Made by a program: the position numbers and the translations under genes | Part shown: positions 28,901-42,992 of the stretch, one piece after another | Numbering within the stretch: position 1 is the first letter of the stretch | How the letters are laid out: every line of letters begins with the position of its first letter | Source of the DNA: Zonotrichia leucophrys gambelii | Lineage: Eukaryota; Chordata; Aves; Passeriformes; Passerellidae | Direction: 5' to 3' | DNA length: 64,000 nt | NCBI RefSeq assembly: GCF_028769735.1 | Contig: NC_088200.1 | Span: forward strand, 71,549,046-71,613,045 | Notes under the pieces: model-generated | Seen by the model: only the letters and a program-made list of their open reading frames with translations | Database searches by the model: none | Told to the model about the DNA's origin: nothing

Positions 28901-30550
28901 GAGGTCACCTGGCCTGCTGTACATAAACCAGCGAGTTCAGGTGAGGCTTCAAAACCAAGCAGAATGCAGCAAAATGCACAACAAAATCTGGAACAATAAC
29001 TACTCATGGCATTTGCCTATTGTGCCTGGATTATTTTGAAGCCGTTTTTCCCCTTTGAAGCCATTTTCCCCCTTCCAAGTTTCACAGATTTCTAATATTC
29101 TGCATTAAATCTGTGCATGTGATGTATGCAGCATCATGGATATTGAGGAAAAGGGTCCTCAAGAAGAGCCTTTCATCCTAAAGATGAAAAGGGACTTCTC
29201 AGCCTTTCAATACAATGACTGACCAAAAAAAGAAAAAAACAAAAACAAAAAAACAAAATCCTGCTTTCCAGGAAGTATGGAAACATGCCAAGTGATTTAT
29301 GTGGAATCTGTGTATCAGTTTAGTGCCATCGTTTTTCGTTTTCACTGAGTAAAGCAAATTTTCCTAGTGCAATTTTATCACCTCATTCTCAGTGTCTTTT
29401 AGATTGATCTATGTGCCACCTTAAAAATAAAAGCTTAAGGTGGGAAGGTGACTTTAGGACATTACCTTTTACCTGAGATGGACACAAATAACAAAAATGT
29501 CCAGTAAAAGCAGGACAGTAGAGAAGGGGAGGAGGGAATAAGTTAAAAAAAAAGTTTACAGGCATATTACATTCATGATTTTTAGATGAAGCAATGAGAT
29601 TTCCTTCTTCTTACTCAAAGGTGTTTTATAGCACTAAAATAAAACATCTTTTTCTATTCTTGTTTAGATAGTGTGATGACTTTGACATTTCCTTAGGTGT
29701 AAAATCTGTTTCCCACCAAGTTTCCACTGGGCTTAAAGACACAATAAAGAGCCAAACAGGGAAACCAACTCTCAAATCCAGCCAAGACCCACCAGACTCA
29801 CAAGGTGCAGCCTGGCTGAGAAAACTTCCAGTTAAAAACAGGGATGTGTGCTTTAACCTGGGAAAGCAATAAATCAAGGGAACAACCACAGGCCTTAGAG
29901 CAATCTTGAGCAACCCAGCTTTTAATCAACACAGGCTGTTTGCTGGGATGAGACACCATGATGCAGCTGGGAAGTCATTAGGGTAATTATGGCAGTGAGC
30001 GTTGCACAGGTGGCCAGAGCAAATGCCCCCACAGTCCAAATAGAAAACAAACTGGTGTGTGCACCCAGCACTGGGGAACTGCCCACTGCCTGACTCCCCA
30101 CCCAAAACACAAAACACACAGGAAATGGGCAGCTTGAGAAGACAGCCTGCAAAACACTCAGCTCTGCATCAGAGGAGCTGCTACAGAACTTGGAACAGCC
30201 ACAGGTGACAGCAAACTCTGCTGGAATGTGCTGCTCCCTGGTGTGCCAGCACCTGCAGCATCCAGGGCTTGCTGACAGACAGCCCCAGCTGACAATAAGG
30301 GTTTTCATCCCAGTGTTCAGGATCGCCACCCTTTCAGGAACCTTTCTTCCTCAAGAATCAATACTTCTCCTTGTTGAAAGGATCCCCCAACAGTGCTAAA
30401 CCAAATGTCAACTCTTCTGAAGTGACAGTGTTCTCAAAAACTGAACGCAAATGCTCTGTGTTTTCTGCATGTCAATTATCTGGTTTTCAGTATATCATGA
30501 AATATGCCTAAATATTTTTGATGCTGTTTCTTCTGAATTACAACTGGCTG
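25963..30550. other. Intronic DNA between CR1 copies
   Basis: It contains A/C-rich and A-rich patches (26,548-26,600; 29,220-29,260) and several poly-A runs. A 266-codon plus-strand open frame starts in the adjacent CR1 tail and runs to 26672. It resembles no known protein and crosses low-complexity sequence. Confidence 0.55.
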
Positions 30551-30735
30551 GGGGCAGGGTCAGATGGGAAATTGGGAAGGAATTGGGAAGGAATTGGGAA
30601 GGAATTGTTGCCTTCAAGGGGGGCAGGGGACGGGGTGGAATTCCCAGGGAAGCTGGGGCTGCCCCTGGATCCCTGGGAATGCCCAAGGCCAGGCTGGACA
30701 AGGCCTGGGGCAGCCTGGGACAGCGGGAGGACCAA
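30551..30735 (+). mobile_element. CR1 LINE fragment with an 11-bp tandem repeat at its left end
   Basis: The part from about 30612 reads as CR1 3'UTR: gaagctggggctgcccctgg, atccctgggaatgcccaagg, ccaggctggacaaggcctgg, ggcagcctgggacagcggga. It stops before the terminal repeat. Just upstream, the unit attgggaagga is repeated about three and a half times (30571-30607). Confidence 0.85.
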
Positions 30736-33700
30736 GTTCAAAATGAAATTGTGTGACAGAGGTTTCCTGGGCAGGCTTGCATTTCACTGTGCACTGAATT
30801 CAGTCACTGCTGTGGTCCATAATACAAGTATTGAAGAATAATGTGGTGTAATAAAAATAATCCCTGCCAGGTCCTTTAATTGCACCAGATCCCAAAAGGA
30901 GAATTACCCTGCAGATGCAGGGAGTGTGGAGTAAAGCAGAGACAGAAGCTGGAATGGGGATTGCCCCTGGCAGGAGTTTCCTGCTCACCTGATAAGCAGT
31001 GGCTCTTCAGCTGGGCATTGGAGGAGGATGAGGCAGAGCAGGGAACAGCTCCAGCTCCACTCAAGTTGCAGTTTCACAACTGGGGAGGTAAATTCTCTAC
31101 CAACAGGTGTCAAAATAGGCTTGGGAAATGATTCCATTATTCATGGAAGGAGATAAGGCACTGCTTCATTAATGGATTTAATTGTGACTTATTTACTCAA
31201 AAACTTTATATCACTTATTCTCCTTTGTGTGACCATATTAACTCCCCCCCAAAAATGAAATAATTCCACCTCTGTTCAAAGTGCACATTGCTGAACTGTT
31301 GAAATTAACCTGGTTTTTCAGTTGAGGACAGAAAAAAAAAACAACACTGCATTCATGGGTGTGCATCAAGATTGTAATCAACAGCTTGGTCTGAAAATGA
31401 TTCTAAAATAAGGCTCTTACAATTTAACTTGAATATACTAAAGGCAGTTAATTTGACAATTTATGCAGAAATTAAATAGCACTTAAAAACATTTTACAAC
31501 TCACCAAGGAAATAAAAGGTCTTTCATGTGTGACATTTATTAGTATGTGGATAATACAACAACAAACATTTTAAAATTTTATATTAATCAATGCTGTGGC
31601 ACCTAACTGTGCAGTGTGATCATTAACTGCTCTAATTTTTTTTTGATCAATCACCAAACTTTCAACAGCCTTAACAAAGTATAAATCTGACTCTGTCAAT
31701 TACAGAATTTCATCAAATAATGACTCATTTTGGTGAAACCACATTCAGCTGCATCACTGTAAATGCTGAAGAAGGAACAGAAAGAAGGTGTGTAGAGAAT
31801 ATGCAGAGATAGAAGCAATTTTGATAATTTTCATAGAAATATGTCAAGGTAATGTGTTGTAAATCCCTCTTAGTGCAATACTCACATGAGGATTTTTAAA
31901 GGGGCATGGAACATTTTGATATTTTTACTGTAAATGCATTTTGACCATGACACCTGCTGTAATACAGAGGGAAACCAGTTTGGCCACCACAACTATTTCA
32001 GAGGCACAAAACCATCTGGTTGCAGGGGAAAAATCAGTATCAAGTTTCAGGGAGAAGAAAAGAAAAGGTATCTACAGCTTTAAAGGAAAGGGAAATGAGA
32101 TTGTTCCTCAGGATGAACCATTTTCAATTGCAGCCTGACAAAAAGAGAAATAATTTAAACTTGAGGTAAATTAGGATGGCTAAGTACTAAAACTCCTAAA
32201 AAACAGACTTTTAAAGAGAAGCCTTCACAGATGGAATTTTAACTGCACAGCACAGCCGGGTGCTGTTACAACAGGCTTTTTTTATTATTATTAACTTTGA
32301 TCAAAGCTTATTAACCAGCAGCATCGAGCCATCAGTGGCTTGGACTACACAGGAGAGCTAATTAAATTTAAAGTGCCACTAAGTCCTGAGGGCATAACAC
32401 ACAATCCCCAAGGCAGGAGCTTGAATGCAGGGGGTGAGAACATTTGCATGGTGAGGCAGTGGGAGATGGCAAGGTGCTCGCTCTTATTTACTGTGGGCTC
32501 TGCAGAGATTTTAGTAGAACCAGTTCTGAACCTGTCCTCATCATCAAACACGCAGAAAAGTGTGGGCACTCAGTGTCTGGGGAAATGTGGGATATTTCCA
32601 CACAACTCGGCAAGAAACACAGATCATAAAATTTTATTTGATCCAGCAGGGCAGATCATGACATCCCTCCTTACCCTAAGGAGAGGTAACTCCTACCAAT
32701 TATAATGTGAAATACAACTAAGGAAAATAAAACGAGATGCAAGCTGACTGTAAATTGGTGCACAGCAGCCTTGTTCTGTCCAGAGGCAGACACATATAAT
32801 GGCATTTATAAATTAAAATAACAACAATAAATCATTAAACAATTTCTTCCTACATCCCACCTGCTATGTTATCCTTCTTATCTACAATAGATTGCAATAA
32901 TTAAATCTTTCCCTGCAGTTTTGGCATATACCTGGGAGGAGGGATAATATTCTCCTTTCTGGTCACTTTCCAGGCACTGTGAAGAGTAAACTGTTACCCT
33001 CCATCTCTCTTTCAAGCTCCTGGGAAGGCAGCAGAGAGGGGGAACATTTATCCCATCCTTGCTCATGTTTTAAAAGCCTCCTGATGGGTGAACCACTAAA
33101 ACATTTTCCAGTGAATAACAGGAGCTGATTTGCAGGGCAAAGCCATTATTTCCAACCGTGATATCAAATAATGATTTATCAGACTGATATTGTCATTTCA
33201 GGATCCCGAGGAGGAAGGGCTCAGTAAACAAAACCATTACAATTCAGTGCAGAGGGAAGAAAGAGGAATCTGTAACAACTGGGCTGTCCCTAACCAGAAT
33301 TAGCGTTTCTGTATCCTGCAATGACAGAAACATCTTGTAGCATCCTGCTGAGTGACCCACTCGCTCCTGTGGGCCAGGAGGAACTCAGGCTTTGCTTTTT
33401 CCCCTTAAAGAACAATTGTGCCCAGCTGGCACCAGCGCACCAAGGGAATCACAGCCTTACCCCACTCCACACCTTCTGAGGGATTTCCAGCTCTGCTCCA
33501 GATGGGGGAACTTTGCTGAAGCAAAGTTCCAGAAAACACCTGGATTTGGTAACTCTGGGAATCTCACCAGCCCTGGAGCAAAAGCTCAACCAGCCAAAGC
33601 CAAACCAACCCTGTCCTGCTCCCCAGATACATTCCTGGCACTCCATCCACGAGGAGCAGCAGCAGGATTTCCCCCATCTCCTCCTTCCTCTCTCAAGCAG

Positions 33701-36632
33701 GAGCTCACGGGCATTTCAAGGACCTGACACAGCATCTGTAGCGGCTGCTTCAGAATTTATTGAACTGCAGTGAGAGCTGGAGCTCTGTGCCTGTCTCATC
33801 CTCACATTCACAGCCCTAAACAAGGTTTCAAATAAATTCCTCCCATGCTCATGGCATGGCAGGCAAAGCTCTTGTGAAGAATCACACAAAGTGTTATTTA
33901 TAAATGTATTATTATTTATAAACATTGTACTATTTCTAAGGAGTGTAATTATCATCAGCTTTATTTCTGAGTGCTTTAAAATACTTACTTATTCCATTTT
34001 AATTTCTCCCTTTACACTAGCAAGCATTAACTACATTAGTGTGTAAGCAAGACAAAAACTACCATGTTTCAGTTCATCTTTGCTTTAGCCTAGGACGCAG
34101 AAATTGTTGTGAGAAAGCAAACCATATATCAAACATACAAATCACACTGGAAATGCCAAAAAAAGAAGAAATTTTAGGTAAACTTTTAGGCTCCAGATTC
34201 TGCCCCTTTACAAAGATTGCAATTAATCATTCTTACTAATTTTCTTACTATTTTTCTTCAGTGCATTTTGTTACAATATTTTTATCAGATTAACACCAGA
34301 CTGATAACTAAATAAGGTATTCAATTTTCTTTTAATAAATATCAGCAGGTTTTTCCTCCATATCCAGTGAAATACCCTGGCATTTGAATGCCCCAAAAAT
34401 TCAAGGAGAAGAACAATTATTGGTGATTAAGAAAAACTGTCAGAGTTGTAAACTCTGCAGTTCAACAAATCCTGATTTTTTTTTGGCTGATTTTGCAAAC
34501 GATCATGATTTTGAAAATTATTTTGTCTGAATTTCATAGCTTCTGTGTAACATTCCTATGAGCTGCTAGAACAGAACTATCTTGTGATGGAACCACCACA
34601 AGTTTTCCCCTCCCAACAGAAACCCAAGCACTTGCTGAGCACTCCTGCTTTTTCAATTAATAGTGCATTATTTAGACATGCACATATACAAATGCACTTT
34701 TACTGTGCATATATGTGTGCACACACACACCTGCTTTCACTTTCCTTCAAAGAAATTCTTTAATTATGACCTTCTCTCTTGATTGTGGGTTTCACCAATA
34801 TCTACTGAAACTACCTCAATAATCTTCTAATTCTCATTGACTCCTGCAATGACATTGCAAGTCCAAAAGGGAAAGAAATACAGTGATGAACTAGAATATA
34901 GGAAAACTGAGATAAATAGAAAAAACATCCCAAATATTATCTGTCTTATCTTTTATGTCTTACAGTCCTTGATGCTTCACGGAGCTTTGAGCTTCACTAT
35001 CCACTCATTCCATTCATCCCTGAATTACTATTTTCCGCATAAAGACATGATCTGCTTCTTTTTGAGTGTGAAAATTCTAGGACAGACTTCAGATATTCAT
35101 CACCTAGCTGTGCTTGCCCATTGTTCACTGGGAGAGAAAGCTGTGCACACAGGAGGAGCAGCAGCTGACCTCAGGGATATTCAGCAGTGCTATGGCCTTG
35201 AAAAACTCAACTGTGTTCCCAGAGCATTAACTTTATGTTCTTTTCATGTTATCTGCAAATTTTGCATCTGAACTCTTCCAGTCAGGACCAAAACCCTGAG
35301 GACTGCATCCCTCAAAGACAAAAGAAAGTACATTTTTTGTTTGCACCTAAAATAAAAACACAGCTGGTGTATTTTCCAGTTCAGTCCCTCGTGGTTGCCT
35401 GAGCAGGGCAATAGTTGTTGTTTTCATTATTAAATACATATCTCCATCTCAAAATTCCCTCTGAGCTAGTTAGGCCCCACTGAATTTAGAAGAAGACTCC
35501 ACACCTTCCACTTTTCTCTGTCTTTTCACAAAACAAATTTCTCATCATGTTACCTGAACTGAACAATTAGCACCTGACAGCAAAGACTTCTGGAGACCCC
35601 AGTGCAGCATCAAATTATTTCTTTCTGTGATCACAACTTCCTCCACTTGTCTGAAGCTCTGCCCACTTTATATAAAGCCAGAAATTCTTCTGCAAACAGA
35701 CCCCCATGAGTGACCAAGCTGTTGGCCACTGGCACCAGGGTCCCAAACACTTCCAGCTCCCAATGGGAAGCACACAAAATTGCTGTTTTACAGGAAAAGA
35801 TTGTTGTCTGGATTACCTTTACCTGTGGTGGAAATAAAAAGCTCCAGTGAGAGAACCCATAGCAACCTTTGAAGACCTTAAGGGAAGTTTATGTATCTAT
35901 TTTTATACACATATGTGTATATATCTATACATATATATAAACAAACGATATTACAACTATCAATGCAGTTTTGAAACTTTTATAGCATTTGCCCTGGGTA
36001 TTCCCACTAGTTTATCACAAACATGCCAAAATTCTGATTCACAGTTAAATATTTTGTACTGTATAATGTGCCATCACTGCATCCCACACACTTTACAAGG
36101 CTCTAGTCCTGGAAGAATTCATCAGATTAAGTTTCATGAGCATCTTCACAAGGCCAAAAATTCTCTGACAAATAAGTGGATTCTGCTATAAATACACTTT
36201 CATTCCTTTTATGCACACAGCTCTTTTTATAGCTGTTAAACCTCCCCTCTTTCCCCTTTTTAAACACTATTGAAACTGTCAGGAGCTACCTTTTACACTT
36301 TATCAATCACGGCACACACATCATGATTCCTAGAATTTAAAATGGAATTGTTGATGGTTCGGATACTGTTAGACTGTCATTAGTTCTGCAAAGTGTGTAA
36401 TTTGTCACTTTGCAAGAAATGACAGTGCCTTCACTCGTGCAACATGCTTTTAAACCTCCCCTCTCTAATTTGAAAATGCCAGTATTGTACTCTGCTCCAG
36501 GAGAGGTATTTGTGAGGCTTGCTGGCTGGCTTGTCACAGAGCAATCTGTCAGGTAGCATTTTGCCTTCCTTAAGGTTTATTCACACAAAGCCTGTCTGTG
36601 ATATAACACAAAGACAATGCTTTCTGTCTTAC
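30736..36632. other. Intronic DNA just downstream of XRCC4 exon 6
   Basis: AT-rich single-copy sequence with the TA/CA palindrome at 35904 and a short CA run at 34721-34730. XRCC4 exon 7 was looked for here and not found. Confidence 0.55.
35904..35940. repeat. TA/CA-rich tract with a perfect 18-bp palindrome
   Basis: TATACACATATGTGTATA (35904-35921) is its own reverse complement. It continues into atatctatacatatatataa. This is a simple TA/CA-type repeat with cruciform potential. Confidence 0.85.
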
Positions 36633-36736
36633 CTGATGGCAACGAGGCCCGTGCTGGATTTTCACTTTCCTCATCAGTGCTGGCATCATAGTTGTTTTCT
36701 CTCTTTACAACCACCTGAGTAGCAGCTATACTATCC
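36633..36736 (-). CDS. XRCC4: XRCC4 coding exon 6 (start of acidic tail, CK2/FHA docking motif)
   Basis: This 104-bp minus-strand exon adds one base to finish the split Arg codon. It then reads DSIAATQVVVKRENN, YDASTDEESENPARASLPS and one base of the next codon. The YDxSTDEESEN block is the human XRCC4 motif in which Thr233 is phosphorylated by CK2. The phosphorylated motif recruits the FHA domains of PNKP, aprataxin and APLF (established for human). The acceptor is ttgatgtttttag and the donor is CAG|gtaaga. Only 385 bp of intron separates it from exon 5. The sequence before the motif is diverged from human, as expected for a disordered tail. It contains VKRE, which fits the SUMO consensus. 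The nuclear-localisation region and C-terminus should lie in exons 7 and 8, which I could not find at lower coordinates. Confidence 0.93.
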
Positions 36737-37294
<558 letters not shown>

Positions 37295-39896
37295 TTACAC
37301 CAACTCCTCTGTTTCCTAGAAGACAATTCTGTCCTGAGGCCAGCCTGGAATCCCCACTCCAAACCACTCAGGGCTGGTCCAGCCCCTTGTGTCTGAAACA
37401 GGCCTGAATAAGCTTTTTTTTTGGTGGTTTTTCCACAGAGGAGTGCAATGAGCTCTGCTTCCAAAAGGGAGAAGTTCCCCAATGTGAACCTTTCTTTTCA
37501 TGAACTTTTTTTTTATTTTTGGTACGTTCTTGCACCCCTCCACCCAAGACAACTAAAATTTAAACAGGCAAATGTTCTTTATTTTCAAGGCTGAATCACA
37601 ACAGTGGGCATACACCTTAGGAGGAAACACATAATGAGATTATAAACAGATATGATTCACCTAGACAGGCTTCAAATCCGTACCACACATTGGTGTGAAA
37701 TATATTTGAAGAGGAAAAGAAAATTTCAAAATATAAAAAATGCCTAGCTCTTAATATCTTCAGAGGAAAATATACTTCAGGTTTTTAAAAAAATTTAGTA
37801 TTGATCTATGCAGGTAGATGAATGTCAATAAAAGGAAGCACAATGGGAGTATTAAATTAAGAATATGGGTGTTTGAATGCTCATAAGCAAAACTGGAATA
37901 CAAGCAAACCTGAGCACAACAAATCAAGTGATTTGTGGCAAATGTAACTCTGTATTTAATTATTGTATTTCATAACCTTTAAGTCCTTGGGTTGAACCAC
38001 AAACATTTTATTAGCTGTGTACACAAGAAGCAAATAAGTATCTTGATAATTTTATTGATCATAGTAAGTATAGTAGTCATAAGTCAAAATCGTATTTTTC
38101 ACCAGCCTGTGCAAGGCTGTAAAAAAGTTTAGAATGCTTATTATGCTATTAAACCCAGACATGTAACAGACTTTAAAAATATTAATTTATAAGGCAAGAG
38201 ATTTCAACAGACTTCCTACATAAATACTAATTATTTTGTTCACAGATCAAACCCATATATGATGTAGGAAGCAAGACAATAGCAAAAAAAAAAAAAAATC
38301 TCACAATTTTAATGTTTTGGTGAAATGTGTGAAATCTCATGAAGTATTAAGCCTACTGTTCAATGCTTTAGGGATATGCTTGATAGTTGATAAATAATTC
38401 ATCCAATTTAAATGCAAATAGCAGAACATCATTACCATACAGATCAGTTCAATAATTCTTAAATGAAAGATCATAGGTACTAATCAACTACCAGGAGACT
38501 TCCCACCTACAAAAGGGAAGTTAACTGTTTAGTGGGGAATAAATAGACAATTCACAAAGAACCATAAACCCTAATGCAAGGCCCAGAAGAGCCTGGACAT
38601 GCTTGATACTAATTATTTCTGTATACATAAAAATGGGGGGAAAAAGGATTTTGTCTAAAATATGCTAATCTTGTCTGTATCAAATCCCTTAGAATAATCC
38701 CCTCTCCCACACATAAACCAGGGAAAGTGGTTGCTCTCCGCCTTTACTTTGACAAGGCACTGGTTTGTGGTGGAGGAGTTGAGGCTGGTCCAAATATTGA
38801 GAAATGTGGCTGACTTGGCCAAAAAAATGCCATTTAAGATAACTTCAGTGAGGTCCCTGGGTGCTGCAAAGACATCCCCTGATGAAAATCCACTTAAAAG
38901 GAAACTTCAGTGAAGTGAAGCTGATGCTGCCTGGACTGTGAGTAGTACAGTGGAGAAACCAACTGCAAGACTAGCCAATTCCTTCAGTCTCCAGAGAAAA
39001 AAAATTAGCATCTTGAATATTAGAATTAGAATATTAACTTTTCCCTCTGGGCAGAACCAATTAGTAGTATGCCATCAGTTAATCTTATATGATTGTTTTC
39101 ATTTACATGAACACCTTTTTTTTAATTTTTCTCTCCCATTATTCAAAGCTGCCCACATCCAAATACATTCTCCACACACAGAATGGCATTAATTTGGCAG
39201 AACACAGAATATCACAAAAGCTTCACATTAATGCTGTACTTGCAGTTTATATGCCTTTAAAATACACTTTTATATGGCATATCTGATAGTTTAGCAGAGA
39301 CTGGTAAAAGGCAATGGTCAAACAGCCACTGCTAGGGACTATGACAAACAATAAACTGAGAAATTAATTATAAAAAACAAGATTTCTGGTGCTGACCCAA
39401 CACAGAGCAATCACACGTGCTCTACAGAGGCGAACCTGAGCTATGAAACTTAATGGCTTTCCTTTAATTCTTAGTGGCAAGCTTCACAATCCAACACTAT
39501 GAAGGAAATAATTCAGCATCTCTGGTATTCATCCCTGTTCCCAGTGCTCTGAAATAATTCCTGGATCCCACGGCACCTCTCCCTTGCATTTCAGATTCAC
39601 CCTTCCCCCAGCATTGGAAATGGTATGGAATGTTGATGAGCTAATGCTGAACACTCAGTTTCAAGCCCAAAGTACCTAGCTTGCATTTTTATAATCTGCT
39701 TGTGGTTTAAATATACTGTCACCGCAGGTGACCACAACATAAACTGGCAGCTATTTTGAATTTGGCTTGTCTCTCAAATTTTGGACATCCAAAACCAAAA
39801 TACATACCCCGTGGCCGAACTAGAAATTGGATTTTTATTGTTCAAGAAATTATTTTCTACATGTTATTATTACTTAATATTTGCCACCTCCATTAT

Positions 39897-40024
39897 CATG
39901 GAATCACAGACTGGTTTGAGTTGGAGGGCCTTAAACTCCAGCCAGTCCCACCCTGCCATGGGCAGGGACACCTTCCACTGTCCCAGGTTGCTCCAAGCCC
40001 CAGCGTCCAACTTGGCCTGGAAAT
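39897..40024 (-). mobile_element. CR1 LINE 3' tail in XRCC4 intron 4
   Basis: This is a reverse-complement CR1 tail: atggaatcacagactggttt, gccatgggcagggacacctt, ccactgtcccaggttgctcc, aacttggcctggaa. It is about 128 bp long. Its truncated 5' side abuts a 40-bp tandem duplication starting at 40032. Confidence 0.9.
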
Positions 40025-40031
40025 AATTTGT

Positions 40032-40108
40032 CTTGAATTTTCTAAAAGAAATAAAGAAAATAGCTATTGGCCTTGAATTTTCTATAAGAAATAAAGAAAA
40101 CAGCTGTT
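40032..40108. repeat. 40-bp direct tandem duplication
   Basis: A unit beginning cttgaattttctaaaagaaa is followed at exactly 40 bp by a second copy beginning cttgaattttctataagaaa. The copies differ at only about three positions, so the duplication is fairly young. It starts about 8 bp beyond the 5'-truncated edge of the CR1 tail at 39897-40024. Confidence 0.92.
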
Positions 40109-40594
40109 GTGCTCTGATATTTTAACTCATCCATCCCTGAGGTGTACACACACAGACACACACACTCAAGCCCAAGTAGCCACTTGCTCACCAAAACCTC
40201 CGTGATGGTCAACAGAATTAAACAGGGAGATGGAAATGGGATTATTGAATAATTCCACCCAGTGCCCCACGACTGAGGGGCACAGGAGCAGCTCTCAGAA
40301 GCCTGCCTGCTATGTTTTAATTCTAACCAAGCCCTGAGGAGAGAGGCTGTGAGCAGAGGGAGCTGCAGGGGCTGTGGGGCTGGTGTGCCCTGGCTGCAGC
40401 TCTGCACACCACATGCTCTGTGTTTGATGTTCCAGCACTCAGCACCCAGAGTGGTGCAGGATGTAAATCCTGAATTCCTGCCTCCTGAACAAAGACAGGC
40501 ACAGCTTTGTTCAGCTCGGGGCAACTCGCAGCGTTTGGAGCTGAAACAGCAAAGGCAGGCAGCAGGGTAGAAGGGGGTTGTGGGAAAAAGAATA

Positions 40595-40745
40595 AAAAAA
40601 CCACACCAAAAATTAAAAAATCAAAATAAAACAAAAAACTAACAAACAAACAATAAAACAAAACAAAACAAAAAAATGAACCCAAAAAATAAAACCAAAA
40701 ATCTCCCAAACAAAACAACACCCCCAAAATCCCCCAAAGAACCAA
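40595..40745. repeat. A/C-rich low-complexity tract (AAAAC, AAAC)
   Basis: About 150 bp in which nearly every base is A or C on the plus strand, with AAAAC and AAAC units. The minus strand is open and would encode a Phe/Leu/Val/Gly-rich string that mimics a membrane protein, but this is a composition effect. Confidence 0.85.
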
Positions 40746-41836
40746 ATGAAAAAGCCCAATACTTCTTGAATGAAAATGATTTCTGAATTATTTTTATTCT
40801 GCATAAAACAGACATGACCAAAGACTGGTGACCATAAAACCTTCAGCGTATATTTCGAAAAATCATTTTTCATCTACTCAAAACTACAAACATGCTAAAG
40901 AAATCCACCAGCTTGCACTGAGAACAAAGTCACACAGCTCGGAGGTTTTTTTTTCCTTATTCCTCCTTTTCTTTGGGGTTACTCTGTAAAAGTGCCACCC
41001 CACCATGGAAATTGATACAAGCACTAATGCCTCTTACACATCAGCGTGTAATGCAGCACAGAACACGGGTTATACAATACACTATTGTTCAATTACACTG
41101 TTAAGCAGTAAAACACTACTTAGGGAGGCCCTCTGCTTGTCAGGGAGACTGTCAGGAGAAACTGTTACTCATTTTAATGAGAGGGAAACAAAACTAACTC
41201 CTCCCAAAAAGTTGGCTGTCTTTTTCAAGGTAAATTAACGCAAATTAGCTGCATTCTTTCATCAATCTTCCTAGATTGTGTGTTTTTTCAGGTAAAGCTA
41301 CAGAAAAGCAAGACAGATCTCCCTCAAAGAGTTATATGCTTACTGAAACAAGCACAGATTATTTCACTACAGAATGATAGACAACTCAGATTGTAAATGC
41401 AGCAGCAATTACAAAAATCTCTTGAAAAATAATGGTGCTTTTTCCTATAATACTGCACTCATCTTTCAATTCCGGCTTCCTCAACAAAGAAAAGAGATGA
41501 AAGAAACAGTAATTTATTCCCCACTCAAAAATGTAAATAATTTACACTGCCAGTTCTAAGATTCATAGGAAATAATATTCATGAAAAGGTTTCCTAAGGA
41601 AAGTGAAGCTAATTCCACAGATTTTGAGGTGTTTGGGGATTTTTTCTAACACAGAAGCTAAAACCACCTTTAATTGCAAATTATTAGTATCAGTTGCACC
41701 TTTATCAAAGGAAGGAGATCTACAACTACATGGGCTGTGGTTACCTGAGCTCAAAACATGTCTCAAATGAATAAAAATTTCTGACCAGTGCTGCTGAGCT
41801 TCTCAGGTGTCACCTGTGAATCCACCTGGGAACTCA

Positions 41837-42719
<883 letters not shown>

Positions 42720-42992
42720 CAAGGGCTGCCAGAGCACGGGCCGGGCTCTGCTCGGTGCTGCCAGTGCCAGCAGCAGCAGCAGCGGCCATCAAAGAAAGGG
42801 CAGCGAGGGGCAGGGCAGCAGGAGGGAGAACTTGTGTGCATGGAGGGACAGCAGAGCCCTGGAACAGCTGCCCAGGGAGGGCTTGGAGTGTCCCTGTGTG
42901 GAGACATCCCAGCCCCAGCTAGGCACCTTCCTGTGGGATGCACCAGATCATCCCCAGACATCCCTCCCAACCCCAAATATCCTGGGATTCTG
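42720..42992 (+). mobile_element. CR1 LINE 3' tail upstream of XRCC4 exon 4
   Basis: Plus-oriented CR1 landmarks are agccctggaacagctgccca, gggagggcttggagtgtccc, caccttcctgtgggatgcac, cagatcatccccagacatcc and ccaaccccaaatatcctggg, ending in gattctgt. The left boundary is uncertain because the GC-rich sequence continues leftwards. A short (AGC)n run lies at 42769-42783. The tail resembles the CR1 group ending in 'gatgatccccagaggtccc', unlike most other copies here. Confidence 0.85.

Larger units (their letters stand above)
1..36632 (-). other. XRCC4: XRCC4 intron 6, partial (downstream of exon 6)
   Basis: Everything below exon 6 reads as non-coding DNA and is taken as intron 6 of the minus-strand gene. 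I searched by eye for the conserved exon 7 basic cluster (SRKRRQR in human) and the exon 8 ending (LFDEI-stop in human) and found no acceptable match. VCAN, the next gene downstream in other vertebrates, is also not seen. In mammals this intron is very long, so its extent is not surprising. An overlooked short exon cannot be excluded without an alignment. Confidence 0.7.

Noticed and set aside
31700..31730. Minus-strand ESLFDEIL-stop, resembling the XRCC4 C-terminus (LFDEI in human)
   Set aside because: An in-frame TGA lies about 14 codons upstream of the stop, with no usable acceptor between. The rest of exon 8 is not recognisable, so this is a chance match.
34837..35271. 144-codon plus-strand open frame
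   Set aside because: No known motif, no splice or promoter context, and ordinary intronic composition. Consistent with chance.
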